From Synchiropus splendidus (Eukaryota > Chordata > Actinopteri > Syngnathiformes > Callionymidae): a stretch of 64,000 bases of DNA. The position numbers and the translations under genes are program-made. Of this stretch, positions 38,401 through 51,590 are shown one piece after another; position 1 is the stretch's first letter, and each line of letters opens with the position of its first letter. Where the stretch lies: NCBI RefSeq assembly GCF_027744825.2, contig NC_071348.1, positions 18,695,563 to 18,759,562 on the forward strand. The letters are read 5' to 3'. The notes below the pieces were generated by a model, which made no database searches, had not been told where the DNA came from, and worked only from the letters and a program-made list of their open reading frames with translations.

Positions 38401-41395
38401 TTCCGAAACGCCAATCGTAAAAATGTTGATTACTTTGGAACAACACTTCAGACAGCTTAGATTTGATGTGCAACTACTAGACAGACCCTTTCTGCTATAG
38501 TGGGAGGTGAAAATTTCATGTTCTGAAGCTTCCCTGCAAAGGTATGGCACAATGCAGAAAACGCGTTTTCAGCCTGAGATAAGATGTGTTCCGGAACGCC
38601 AAACATAAAAATGTTGATAAATTTGGAAAAACACTTCAGACAGCTTAGATTTGATGTGCAACTACTAGAAAGACCCTTTCTACTATAGTGGGAGGTGAAA
38701 ATTTCATGTTCTGTGGCATCCCTGCAAAGTTATGGCACAATGCAAAAAACACGTTTTCAGACTGAGATAAGGTGGGTTCCAGAACGCCAAACATAAAAAT
38801 GTTGATAACTTTGGAAAAACTCTTTAGACAGCTTAGATTTGATGTGCAACTACTAGAAAGACCCTTTCTGCTATGGTGTGAGTTGAAATTTTCATGTTCT
38901 GAAGCTTTCCTGCAAAGTTATGGCACAATACAGAAAACGCGTTTTGAGCCTCACATAAGGTCAATTCCGGAACGCCAAACGTAAAAATGTTGATAACTTC
39001 GGAAAAACACTTCAGACAGCTTAGATTTGATGTACAAGTACTAGAAAGACCCTTTCTGCTGTAGTGGGAGGTGAAAATTTCATGTTCTGAAGTTTTCCTG
39101 CAAAGTTATGGCACAATGCGTAAAACGCGTTTTCAGCCTGAGATGAGGTCGATTCCGGAACGCCAAACATAAAAAGGTTCATAATTCTGGAAAAACACTT
39201 CAGACAGCTTAGATTTGATGTGCAACTACTAGAAAGACCATTTCTGCTATCGTGGGAGGTGAAAATTTCATGTTCTGAAGCTTCCCTGCAAAGTTATGTC
39301 ACAATGCGTAAAACGCGTTTTCAGCCAGAGATGAGGTTGATTTCAGAACCCCAAACATAAAAATGTTGATAACTCAGGAAAAACTCTACAGACAGCTTAG
39401 ATTTTATGTGCAACTACTAGAAACACCCTTTCTGCTATCGTGGGAGGAGAAAATTTCTTGTTCTGAAGTCTCCCTGCAAAGTTATGGCACAATGCAGAAA
39501 ACGCGTTTTCAGCCCGAGATAAGGTGGGTTCCAGAACGCCAAACATAAAAATGTTGATAACTTTGGAAAAACACTTCAGACAGCTTAGATTTGATGTGCA
39601 ACTACTAGAAAGACCCTTTCTGCTATAGTGGGAGGCGAACATTTCATGTTCTGAAGCTTCCCTGCAAAGTTATGGCACAATGCAGAAAACGCGTTTTCGG
39701 CCTGAGATAAGGTCGATTCAGGAACACCAAACATAAAAATGTTGAAAACTTTTGAAAAATACTTCAGACAGCTTAGATTTGATGTGCAACTACGAGAAAG
39801 ACCCTTTCTGCTATAGTGGGAGGTGAAAATATCATGTTCTGAAGCTTCCCTGCAAAGTTATGGCACAATGCGTGCAACGCGTTTTCAGCTTGAGATGAGG
39901 TTGATTTCAGAACGCCAAACATAAAAATGTTGATAACTCAGGAAAAACTCTACAGACAGCTTAGATTTGTTGTGCAACTACTAGAAATACCCTTTCTGCT
40001 CTCGTGGGAGGTGAAAATTTCATGTTCAAAAGCTTCCCTGCAAAGTTATGGCACAATGCAGAATACGCGTTTTCAGCCTGAGATATGGTCGATTCCGGAA
40101 CGCCAAACATAAAAATTTTGAAAACTTTGGAAAAACACTTCAGACAGATTAGATTTGATGTGCAACTACTAGAAAGACCCTTTCTGCTATAGTGGCATGT
40201 GAAAATTTCATGTTCTGAAGCTTCCCTGCAAAGTTATGGCACAATGCAGAAAATGCGTTTTCAGCCTGAGATAAGGTCGATTCCGGAATGCCAAACATGA
40301 AAATGTTGATAACTTTGGAAAAACACTTCAGACAGCTTCGATTTGATGTGCAACTACAAGACAGACCCTTTCTGCAACAGTGGGAGGTTAAAATTTCTTA
40401 TTCTGAAGCCTCCCTGCAAAGTTATGGCACAATGCAGAAAATGCGTTTTCAGCCTGAGATAAGATGGGTTCCGGAACGCCAAACATAAAAATGTTGATAA
40501 GTTTGGAAAAACACTTCAGACAGCTTAGCTTGAATGTGCAACTACTTGAAAGACACTTTCTGCCATAGAGGAAGTTTAAAATGTCATGTTCTGAAGCTCC
40601 CCTGAAAAGTTATGGCACAATGCAGCAAACGCGTTTTCAGCCTGAGATAAGGTGGATTCCGGAACGCCAAACATAAAAATGTTGATAACTTTGGAAACAC
40701 ATTTCAGACAGCTTAGATTTGATCTGCAACTACTAGAAAGACCCTTTCTGCTATAGTGGGAGGTGAAAATTTCATGTTCTGAAGCTTTATGCAAAGTTGT
40801 GGCACAATGCGTAAAAAGCATTTTCAGCCTGAGATAAGGTCGACTCCGGAACGCCAAACATAAAAATGTTGATAAGTTTGGAAAAACACTTCAGACAGCT
40901 TAGCTTTAATGTGCAACTACGAGAAAGACCCCTTCTGCTAATATGGGATGTGAAAATTTCATGTTCTGAAGCTTCCCTGCAAAGTTATGGCACCATGCGT
41001 AAAACGCGTTTACAGCCTGAGATAAGGTCGATTCCGGAATGCCAAACATAAAACTGTTGATAATTTTGGAAAAACACTTCAGACAGCTTAGATTTGATGT
41101 GCAACTACTAGAAAGACCCTTTTTGCCATTGTGGGATGTGAAAATTTCATGTTCTGAACCTTCCCTGCAAAGTTATGGCACCATGCGTAAAACGCGTTTT
41201 CAGCCTGAGATAAGGTCGATTCCGGAACGCCAAACATAAAAATGTTGATAACTTTGGAAAAACACTTCGTACTGCTTAGATTTGATGAGCAACTACGAGA
41301 AAGACCGTTTCTGCTATAGTGGGAGTTGAAAATTTGATGTTCTGAAGCTTCCCTGCAAAGTTATGGCACCATGCGTAAAACGCGTTTTCAGCCTG
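35430..41395 (+). repeat. ~6 kb satellite block, copy 1 of a large duplication
   Basis: This ~5,966-bp run matches 43135-49851 in order and orientation. The offset is 7,705 bases up to about 36,950, 7,517 up to about 37,720, 7,330 up to about 39,330, then 8,644 briefly, and 8,456 from about 39,700 to the end. Each step is close to a whole number of 188-bp monomers. Substitutions are sparse in most of the block. A patch near 38,270-38,520 does not match its counterpart and looks replaced. Confidence 0.88.
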
Positions 41396-42198
41396 AGATA
41401 AGGTCGATTCCGGAACGCCAAACATAAACATGTTCATAATTCTGGAAAAACACTTCAGACAGCTTAGATTTGATGTGCAACTACTAGAAAGTCCATTTCT
41501 GCCATTGTGGGAGGTGAAAATTCGATGTTCTGAAGCTTCCCTGCAAAGTTATGCCAAAATGCAGGAAACGCGTTTTCAGCCTGAGATAAGGTCGATTCCG
41601 GAACGCCAAACATAAAAATATTGATAACTTTGGAAAAACTCTGTAGACAGCTTAGATTTGATGTGCAACTACTAGAGAGGCCCTTTATGCTATAGTGGGA
41701 GGTGAAAATGTCATGTTCTGAAGCTTCCCTGCAAAGTTATGGCACAATGCAGAAAACGCGTTTTCAGCCTGAGATAAGGTTGATTCCGGAACGCCAAACA
41801 TAAAAATGTTGATAACTTTGGAAAAACACTTCAAACAGCTTAGATTTGATGTGCAACTACTAGAAAGACCCTTTCTGCTATAGTGGGAGGTGGAAAATTT
41901 TTGTTCTGAAGCTTCCCTGCAAAGTTATGGCACAATGCAGAAAACGCGTTTTCAGCCTGAGATGAGGTAGATTCCGGAACGCCAAACATAAAAATGTTGA
42001 TAAATTTGGAAAAACACTTCAGACAGCTTAGCTTTAATGTGCAACTACGAGAAAGACCCTTTCTGCTATTGTGGGATGTGAAAATTTCATGTTCTGAAGC
42101 TTCCCTGCAAAGTTATGGCACAATGCAGAAAAAACGTTTTCAGCCTGAGATAAGGTCGATTCCGGAACGCCAAACATAAAAATGTTGATAACTTTCGA

Positions 42199-42829
42199 AA
42201 AACACTTCAGACAGCTTAGATTTGATGTGCAACTACTAGAAAGACCCTTTCTGCTATAGTCGAAGGTGAAAATGTCATGTTCTGAAGCTTCCCTGAGAAG
42301 TTATGGCACAAAGAAAGAAACACGTTTTCAGCCTGAGTCAAGGCAGGTTCTGGAATGCCAAATATAAAAATGTTGATAACTTTGGAAAAACACTTCAGAC
42401 AGCTTAGATTTGATGTGCAACTACTAGAAATACCCTTTCTGCTACAATGGGAGATGAACATTTCATGTTCTGAAGCTTCGCTGCATAGTTATGGCACAAT
42501 GCGTAAAACGCGTTTTCAGCCTGAGAAAAGGTCGATTCCGGAACGCCAAACATAAAAAAGTTGATAACTTTGGAAAAACAATTCAGACAGCTTCGATTTG
42601 ATGTGCAACTACTAGAAAGACCCTTTCTGCTATAGTGGGAGGTGAAAATTTCATGTTCTGAAGCTTCCCAGCAAAGTTATGGCACAATGCGTAAAACGCG
42701 TTTTCAGCCTGAGATAAGGTCGATTCTGGAACGGCAAACATAAAGATGTTGATAACTTTGGAAAAACACTTCAGACAGCTTAGATTTGATGTGCAACTAG
42801 GAGAAAGACCATTTCTGCTAGATTGTGAG
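42199..42829 (+). repeat. Long-range duplicate tract, copy 2 (CACAAAGAAAGAAACACG variant)
   Basis: This is the partner of 30360-30990, with scattered substitutions. It lies directly before the second copy of the ~6 kb block at 43,135, whereas the first copy lies about 4.4 kb before the first ~6 kb block. The order of segments is therefore broadly kept but the spacing is not. Confidence 0.82.
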
Positions 42830-45800
42830 GTTAAAATTTCATGTTCTGAAGCTTCCCTGCATAGTTATGGCACAATGCGTAAAACGCGTTTTCAGTCTGA
42901 GATAAGGTGGGTTCCAGAACGCCAAAGATTAAAATGTTGATAACTTTGGAAAAACTCTTCAGACAGCTTAGATTTGATGTGCAACTACTAGAAAAACCCT
43001 TTCTGCTATAGTGGGATGTGAAAAATTCATTTTCTGAAGCTTCCCTGCAAAGTGATGGCACAATGCAGAAAACGCGTTTTCAGCCTGAGATAAGGTCGAT
43101 TCCGGAACGCCAAACATAGAAATGTTGATAACTTTGGAAAAACTCTTCAGACAGCTTAGATTTGATGTGCAACTACTAGAGAGACCCTTTCTGCGAGAGT
43201 GGGAGGTGAAAATTTCATGCTCTGAAGCTTTCCTGCAAAGTGATGGCACAATGCAGAAAACGCGTTTTCAGCCTGAGATAAGGTTGATTCCGGAACGCCA
43301 AACATAAGAATGTTGATAACTTTGGAAAAACACTTCAGACAGGTTAGATTTGATGTGCAATTACTAGTAAGACCCTTTCTGCTATGGTGGGATGTGAAAA
43401 TTTCATGTTCTGAAGCTTCCCTGCAAAGTTACATCACAATGCAGAAAACGCGATTTCAGCCAGAGATAAGGTCGATTCTGGAATGCCGAATATAAAAATG
43501 TTGATAACTTTCGAAAAACACTTCAGACAGCTTAGATTTGACGTGCAACTACTAGAAAGACCGTTTCTGATGTCGTGGGAGTTGAAAATTTCATGTTCTG
43601 AAGCTTCCCTGCAAAGTTATGGCACAATGCAGAAAATGCGTTTTCAGCCAGAGATAAGGTCGATTCAGGAATGCCAAACATAAAAATGTTGATAACTTTG
43701 GAAAAACACTTCAGACAGCTTAGATTTGACGTGCAACTACTAGAAAGACCCTTTCTGCTATAGTGGGAGGTGAAAATTTCAAGTTCTGAAGCTTCCCTCC
43801 AAAGTTATGGCACAATGCAGAAAACGCGTTTACAGCCTGAGATAAGGTGGGTTCCGGAACGCCAAATATAAAAATGTTGATAACTTTGGAAAAACACTTC
43901 AGACAGCTTAGATTTGATGTGCATTTACTAGAAAGACCTTTTCTGCTATAGTGGGATGTGAAAATGTCATGTTCTGAAGCTTCCCTGCAAAGTTATATCA
44001 CAATGCAGAAAACACGTTTTCAACCAGAGATAAGGTCGATTCTGGAATGCCGAATATAAAAATGTTGATAACTTTGGAAAAACACTTCAGACAGCTTAGA
44101 TTTGACGTGCAACTACTAGAAAGACCCTTTCTGCTGTAGTGGGAGTTGAAAATTTAATGTTCTGAAGCTTCCCTGCAAAGTTATGGCACAATGCAGAAAA
44201 CGCTTTTTCAGCCTGAGATAAGGTTGATTCCGGAAAGCCAAACATAAGAATGTTGATAACTTTGGAAAAACACTTCAGACAGGTTAGATTTGATGTGCAA
44301 TTACTAGAAAGACCCTTTCTGATATAGTGGGATGTGAAAATGTCATGTTCTGAAGCTTCCCTGCAAAGTTATATCACAATGCAGAAAACGCGTTTTCAGC
44401 CGAAGATAAGGTCGATTCTGGAATGCCGAATATAAAAATGTTGATAACTTTCGAAAAACACTTCAGACAGCTTAGATTTGACGTCCAACTACTAGAAAGA
44501 CGGTTTCTGCTGTAGTGGGAGTTGAAAATTTCATGTTCTGAAGCTTCCCTGCAAAGTTAAGGCACAATGCACAAAACGCGTTTTCAGCCTGAGATAAGGT
44601 CGATTCAGGAACGCCAAACATAAAAATGTTGATAACTTTCGAAAAACACTTCATACAGCTTAGATCTGATGTGCAACGACTAGGAAGACCCTTTCTGCTA
44701 TAGTGGTAGGTTAAAATTTCATGTTCGGAAGCTTCCATGCAAAGTTATGGCACAATGCAGACAACGCGTTTTCAGCCTGAGATAAGGTCGATTCTTGAAC
44801 TCCAAACATTAAAATGTTGATAACTTTCGAAAAACACTTCGGACAGCTTAGATTTGATGTGCAACTACTAGAAAGACCCTTTCTGCTATTGTGGGAGGTG
44901 AAAATTTCATGTTCTGAAGCTTCCTTGCAAAGTTATGGCACAATGCAGAAAACGCGTTTTCAGCCTGAGATAAGGTGGGTTCCGGAACGCCAAACATAAA
45001 AATGTTGATAACTTCGGAAAAACACTTCAGACAGCTTCGATTTGATGTGCAACTACGAGAAAGACCCTTTCTGCTATAGTGGGAGGTCGAAAATTCATGT
45101 TCTGAAGCTTCCCTGGAAAGTCATGGGACAATGCAGAAAACGATTTTTCATCCTGAGATAAGGTCGATTCCGGAACACCAAACATAAAAATGTTGATAAC
45201 TTTCGAAAAACACTTTGGACAGCTTAGATTTGATGTGCAACTACTAGAAAGACCCTTTCTGCTATAGTGGGAGGTGAAAATTTCATGTTCTGAAGCTTTA
45301 TGCAAAGTTATGGCACAATGCGTAAAACGTGTTTTCAGCCTGAGATAAGTTCGATTCCGGAACGCCAAACGTGAAAATGTTGATAACTTTGGAAAAACAC
45401 TTCAGACAGCTTCGATTTGATGTGCAACTACAAGACAGACCCTATCTGCAACAGGGGGTGGTTAAAATTTCTTATTCTGAAGTTTCCTGCAAAGTTATGG
45501 CACAATGCAGAAAACGCGTTTTCAGCTTGAGATAAGGTGGTTTCCCGAACGCCAAACATAAAAATGTTGAAAACTTTGGAAAAACACTTCAGACAGCTAA
45601 GATTTGATGAGCAACTCTTAGAAAGACCCTTTCTGCTATAGTGGAAGTTTAAAATTTCATGTTCTGAAGCTTCCTTGCAAAGTTATGGCACAATGCGGAA
45701 AAAATGGTTTTCAGCCTGAGATAAAGTCGGTTCCGGAAGGCCAAACATAAAAATGTTGATAACTTTGGAAAAACACTTCAGACAGCTTAGATTTCACGTG

Positions 45801-46577
45801 AAACTACTAGAAAGACCCTTTCTGCTATAGTGGGAGATGAAAATTTCATGTTCTGAAGCTTCCCTGCAAAGGTATGGCACAATGCAGAAAACGCGTTTTC
45901 AGCCTGAGATAAGATGTGTTCCGGAACGCCAAACATAAAAATGTTGATAAATTTGGAAAAACACTTCAGACAGCTTAGATTTGATGTGCAACTACTAGAA
46001 AGACCCTTTCTACTATAGTGGGAGGTGAAAATTTCATGTTCTGTGGCATCCCTGCAAAGTTATGGCACAATGCAAAAAACACGTTTTCAGACTGAGATAA
46101 GGTGGGTTCCAGAACGCCAAACATAAAAATGTTGATAACTTTGGAAAAAGTCTTTAGACAGCTTAGATTTGATGTGCAACTACTAGAAAGACCCTTTCTG
46201 CTATGGTGTGAGTTGAAATTTTCATGTTCTGAAGCTTTCCTGCAAAGTTATGGCACAATACAGAAAACGCGTTTTGAGCCTCACATAAGGTCAATTCCGG
46301 AACGCCAAACGTAAAAATGTTGATAACTTCGGAAAAACACTTCAGACAGCTTAGATTTGAAGTACAAGTACGAGAAAGACCCTTTCTGCTGTAGTGGGAG
46401 GTGAAAATTTCATGTTCTGAAGTTTTCCTGCAAAGTTATGGCACAATGCGTAAAACGCGTTTTCAGCCTGAGATGAGGTCGATTCCGGAACGCCAAACAT
46501 AAAAAGGTTCATAATTCTGGAAAAACACTTCAGACAGCTTAGATTTGATGTGCAACTACTAGAAAGACCATTTCTGC

Positions 46578-47328
46578 TATCGTGGGAGGTGAAAATTTCC
46601 TGTTCTGAAGCTTCCCTGCAAAGTTATGTCACAATGCAGGAAACGCGTTTTCAGCCTCACATAAGGACAATTCCGGAACGCCAAACATAAAAATGTTAAT
46701 AACTTCGGAAAAACACTTCAGACAGCTTAGATTTGATGTGCAACTACTAGAAAGACCTTTTCTGCTATAGTGGAAGGTGAAAATTTCATGTTCTGAAAAT
46801 TCCCTGCAAAGTTATGGCACAATGAAGAAAACGCGTATTCAGCCCGAGATAAGATCGATTCCGGAACGCCAAACAAAAAAATATGATAACTTTGGGAAAA
46901 CACTTCAGACAGCTTAGATTTGATGAGCAACTACTAGAAAGACCCTTTCTGCTACAGTGGGAGGTGAAAATTTCATGTTCTGAAGCTTCCCTACAAAGTT
47001 ATGCCACAATGCAGGAAACGCGTTTTCAGCCTGAAATAAGGTCGATTCCGGAACGCCAAACATAAAAATATTGATAACTTTGGAAAAACACTTCAGACAG
47101 CTTAGATTTGATGTGCAACTACGAGAAATACCCTTTCTGCTATAGTGGGAGTTGAAAATATCATGTTCTGAAGCTTCCCGGCACAGTTATGGCACAATGC
47201 GTAAAACGCGTTTTCAGCCAGAGATGAGGTTGATTTCAGAACCCCAAACATAAAAATGTTGATAACTCAGGAAAAACTCTACAGACAGCTTAGATTTTAT
47301 GTGCAACTACTAGAAACACCCTTTCTGC
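46578..47328 (+). repeat. 751-bp (4-monomer) tandem duplication, copy 1
   Basis: Four monomers are repeated directly at 47329-48079 with only a few differences seen. Shared variants are GCAGGAAACGCG, GCCTCACATAAGGAC, GTTCTGAAAATTCCC, CAATGAAGAAAACGCGTATTC, CCCTACAAAGTTATGCC, CAGCCAGAGATGAGG and CTCTACAGACAG. The 47,256 and 48,007 monomers both match 39,363 in the older block. Confidence 0.92.
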
Positions 47329-48079
47329 TATCGTGGGAGGTGAAAATTTCATGTTCTGAAGCTTCCCTGCAAAGTTATGTCACAATGCAGGAAACGCGTT
47401 TTCAGCCTCACATAAGGACAATTCCGGAACGCCAAACATAAAAATGTTAATAACTTCGGAAAAACACTTCAGACAGCTTAGATTTGATGTGCAACTACTA
47501 GAAAGACCTTTTCTGCTATAGTGGAAGGTGAAAATTTCATGTTCTGAAAATTCCCTGCAAAGTTATGGCACAATGAAGAAAACGCGTATTCAGACCGAGA
47601 TAAGATCGATTCCGGAACGCCAAACAAAAAAATATTATAACTTTGGGAAAACACTTCAGACAGCTTAGATTTGATGTGCAACTACTAGAAAGACCCTTTC
47701 TGCTACAGTGGGAGGTGAAAATTTCATGTTCTGAAGCTTCCCTACAAAGTTATGCCACAATGCAGGAAACGCGTTTTCAGCCTGAAATAAGGTCGATTCC
47801 GGAACGCCAAACATAAAAATATTGATAACTTTGGAAAAACACTTCAGACAGCTTAGATTTGATGTGCAACTACGAGAAATACCCTTTCTGCTATAGTGGG
47901 AGTTGAAAATATCATGTTCTGAAGCTTCCCGGCAAAGTTATGGCACAATGCGTAAAACGCGTTTTCAGCCAGAGATGAGGTTGATTTCAGAACCCCAAAC
48001 ATAAAAATGTTGATAACTCAGGAAAAACTCTACAGACAGCTTAGATTTTATGTGCAACTACTAGAAACACCCTTTCTGC
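47329..48079 (+). repeat. 751-bp (4-monomer) tandem duplication, copy 2
   Basis: This is the partner of 46578-47328. Differences include CAGACCGAG here against CAGCCCGAG in copy 1, AAATATTATAAC against AAATATGATAAC, and GATGTGCAAC against GATGAGCAAC. Low divergence places this event after the ~6 kb block duplication, because the first block has a single counterpart. Confidence 0.92.
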
Positions 48080-49919
48080 TATCGTGGGAGGAGAAAATTT
48101 CTTGTTCTGAAGTCTCCCTGCAAAGTTATGGCACAATGCAGAAAACGCGTTTTCAGCCCGAGATAAGGTGGGTTCAGGAACACCAAACATAAAAATGTTG
48201 AAAACTTTTGAAAAATACTTCAGACAGCTTAGATTTGATGTGCAACTACGAGAAAGACCCTTTCTGCTATAGTGGGAGGTGAAAATATCATGTTCTGAAG
48301 CTTCCCTGCAAAGTTATGGCACAATGCGTGAAACGCGTTTTCAGCTTGAGATGAGGTTGATTTCAGAACGCCAAACATAAAAATGTTGATAACTCAGGAA
48401 AAACTCTACAGACAGCTTAGATTTGTTGTGCAACTACTAGAAATACCCTTTCTGCTCTCGTGGGAGGTGAAAATTTCATGTTCAAAAGCTTCCCTGCAAA
48501 GTTATGGCACAATGCAGAATACGCGTTTTCAGCCTGAGATATGGTCGATTCCGGAACGCCAAACATAAAAATTTTGAAAACTTTGGAAAAACACTTCAGA
48601 CAGATTAGATTTGATGTGCAACTACTAGAAAGACCCTTTCTGCTATAGTGGGAGGTGAACATTTCATGTTCTGAAGCTTCCCTGCAAAGTTATGGCACTA
48701 TGCAGAAAACGCGTTTTCAGCTTGAGATAAGGTGGGTTCCGGAACGCCAAACATGAAAATGTTGATAACTTTGGAAAAACACTTCAGACAGCTTCGATTT
48801 GATGTGCAACTACAAGACAGACCCTTTCTGCAACAGTGGGAGGTTAAAATTTCTTATTCTGAAGCCTCCCTGCAAAGTTATGGCACAATGCAGAAAATGC
48901 GTTTTCAGACTGAGATAAGATGGGTTCCGGAACGCCAAACATAAAAATGTTGATAAGTTTGGAAAAACACTTCAGAGAGCTTAGCTTGAATGTGCAACTA
49001 CTTGAAAGACACTTTCTGCCATAGAGGAAGTTTAAAATGTCATGTTCTGAAGCTCCCCTGAAAAGTTATGGCACAATGCAGAAAACGCGTTTTCAGCCTG
49101 AGATAAGGTGGATTCCGGAACGCCAAACATAAAAATGTTGATAACTTTGGAAACACATTTCAGACAGCTTAGATTTGATCTGCAACTACTAGAAAGACCC
49201 TTTCTGCTATAGTGGGAGGTGAAAATTTCATGTTCTGAAGCTTTATGCAAAGTTGTGGCACAATGCGTAAAAAGCATTTTCAGCCTGAGATAAGGTCGAC
49301 TCCGGAACGCCAAACATAAAAATGTTGATAAGTTTGGAAAAACACTTCAGACAGCTTAGCTTTAATGTGCAACTACGAGAAAGACCCCTTCTGCTAATAT
49401 GGGATGTGAAAATTTCATGTTCTGAAGCTTCCCTGCAAAGTTATGGCACCATGCGTAAAACGCGTTTACAGCCTGAGATAAGGTCGATTCCGGAATGCCA
49501 AACATAAAACTGTTGATAATTTTGGAAAAACACTTCAGACAGCTTAGATTTGATGTGCAACTACTAGAAAGACCCTTTTTGCCATTGTGGGATGTGAAAA
49601 TTTCATGTTCTGAACCTTCCCTGCAAAGTTATGGCACCATGCGTAAAACGCGTTTTCAGCCTGAGATAAGGTCGATTCCGGAACGCCAAACATAAAAATG
49701 TTGATAACTTTGGAAAAACACTTCGTACTGCTTAGATTTGATGAGCAACTACGAGAAAGACCGTTTCTGCTATAGTGGGAGTTGAAAATTTGATGTTCTG
49801 AAGCTTCCCTGCAAAGTTATGGCACCATGCGTAAAACGCGTTTTCAGCCTGAGATAACGTTGATTCCGGAACCCCAAACATAAAAATGTTGATAACTTTC
49901 GAAAAACACTTCAAACAGC

Positions 49920-50650
49920 TTAGATTTGATGTGCAACTACTAGAAAGACCCTTTCTGCTATAGTGGGAGGTGAAAATTTCATGTTCTGAAGCTTCCCTGC
50001 AAAGTTTTGGCACAAAGAAAGAAACACGTTTTCAGCCTGAGATAAGGTCGATTCCGGAACGCCAAACATAGAAATGTTGATAACTTTGGAAAAACTCTTC
50101 AGACAGCTTAGATTTGATGTGCAACTACTAGAAAAACCCTTTCTGCTATAGTGGGATGTGAAAAATTCATTTTCTGAAGCTTCCCTGCAAAGTTATGGCA
50201 CAATGCAGAAAATACGTTTTCAGCCTGAGTTAAGGTCGATTCCGGAAGCCAAACATAAAAGTGTTGATACCTTTGGAAAAACTCTTCAGACAGCTTAGAT
50301 TTGATGTGCAACTACTAGAAAGACCCTTTCTGCTATAGTGGGAGGTGAAAATTTCATGTTCTGAAGCTTCCCAGCAAAGTTATGGCACAATGCGGAAAAC
50401 CCGTTTTCAGCCTGAGATAAGATGGGTTCCGGAACGCCAAACACAAAAATGTTGATAACTTTGGAAAAACACTTCAGACAGCTTAGTTTTGATGTGCAAC
50501 TACTAGAAAAATGCTTTCTGCTATAGTGGGAGGCTAAAATTCCATGTTCTGAAGCTTCCGTGAAAAGTTATGGCACAAAGCAGGAAACACGTTTTCAGAC
50601 TGAGATAAGGTGGGTTCCGGAACGCGAAACATAAAAATGTTGATAACTTT
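49920..50650 (+). repeat. 5-monomer-spaced duplication, copy 1
   Basis: This tract matches 50859-51590 at an offset of 939 bases (5 monomers minus 1). Shared variants are GTTTTGGCACAAAGAAAG, CCAAACATAGAAATG, ACTCTTCAGACAG, GTGAAAAATTCAT, CCGGAAGCCAAACATAAAAG (one base deleted), CCAGCAAAGTTATGG, GCGGAAAACCCG, CTTAGTTTTGATG and GAAAAATGC. Confidence 0.86.
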
Positions 50651-50858
50651 GGAAAAACACTTCAGACAGCTTAGATTTGATGTGCAACTAGGAGAAAGAC
50701 CCTTTCTGCTAGATTGGGAGGTTAAAATTTCATGTTCTGAAGTTTCCCTGCAAAGTTATGGCACAGTGCAGAAAACGCGTTTTCAGTCTGAGATATGGTG
50801 GGTTCCTTAACGCCAAAGATTGAAATGTTGATATCTTTGGAAAAACTCTTCAGACAGC

Positions 50859-51590
50859 TTAGATTTGATGTGCAACTACGAGAAAGACCCTTTCTGCTAT
50901 AGTGGGAGGTGAAAATTTCATGTTCTGAAGCTTCCCTGCAAAGTTTTGGCACAAAGAAAGAAACACGTTTTCAGCCTGAGATAAGGTGGGTTCCGGAACG
51001 CCAAACATAGAAATGTTGATAACTTTGGAAAAACTCTTCAGACAGCTTAGATTTGATGTGCAACTACTAGAAAAACCCTTTCTGCTATAGTGGGATGTGA
51101 AAAATTCATGTTCTGAAGCTTCCCTGCAAAGTTATGGCACAATGCAGAAAACACGTTTTCAGCCTGAGATAAGGTCGATTCCGGAAGCCAAACATAAAAG
51201 TGTTGATAACTTTGGAAAAACTCTTCAGACAGCTTAGATTTGATGTGCAACTACGAGAAAGACCCTTTCTGCTACAGTGGGAGGTGAAAATTTCATGTTC
51301 TGAAGCTTCCCAGCAAAGTTATGGCACAATGCGGAAAACCCGTTTTCAGCCTGAGATAAGATGGGTTCCGGAACGCCAAACACAAAAATGTTGATAACTT
51401 TGGAAAAACACTTCAGACAGCTTAGTTTTGATGTGCAACTACTAGAAAAATGCTTTCTGCAATAGTGGGAGGCTAAAATTCCATGTTCTGAAGCTTCCGT
51501 GCAAAGTTATGGCACAAAGCAGGAAACACGTTTTCAGACTGAGATAAGGTGGGTTCCGGAATGCCAAACATAAAAATGTTGATAACTTTG
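50859..51590 (+). repeat. 5-monomer-spaced duplication, copy 2
   Basis: This is the partner of 49920-50650, with scattered substitutions (for example CTACGAG for CTACTAG). The copies part at about 51,590, where the following variants differ from those after 50,650. Confidence 0.86.

Larger units (their letters stand above)
43135..49851 (+). repeat. ~6.7 kb satellite block, copy 2 of a large duplication
   Basis: This is the partner of 35430-41395. Compared with copy 1 it lacks single monomers near 44,650, 45,230 and 48,170. It gained a run near 46,600-47,250 that was then doubled (the 751-bp tandem duplication). At the 44,650 site the monomer is a clean hybrid: it begins like the copy 1 monomer at ~36,900 and ends like the one at ~37,150, as expected of an unequal exchange within a monomer. 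Homology ends near 49,851. Confidence 0.88.
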
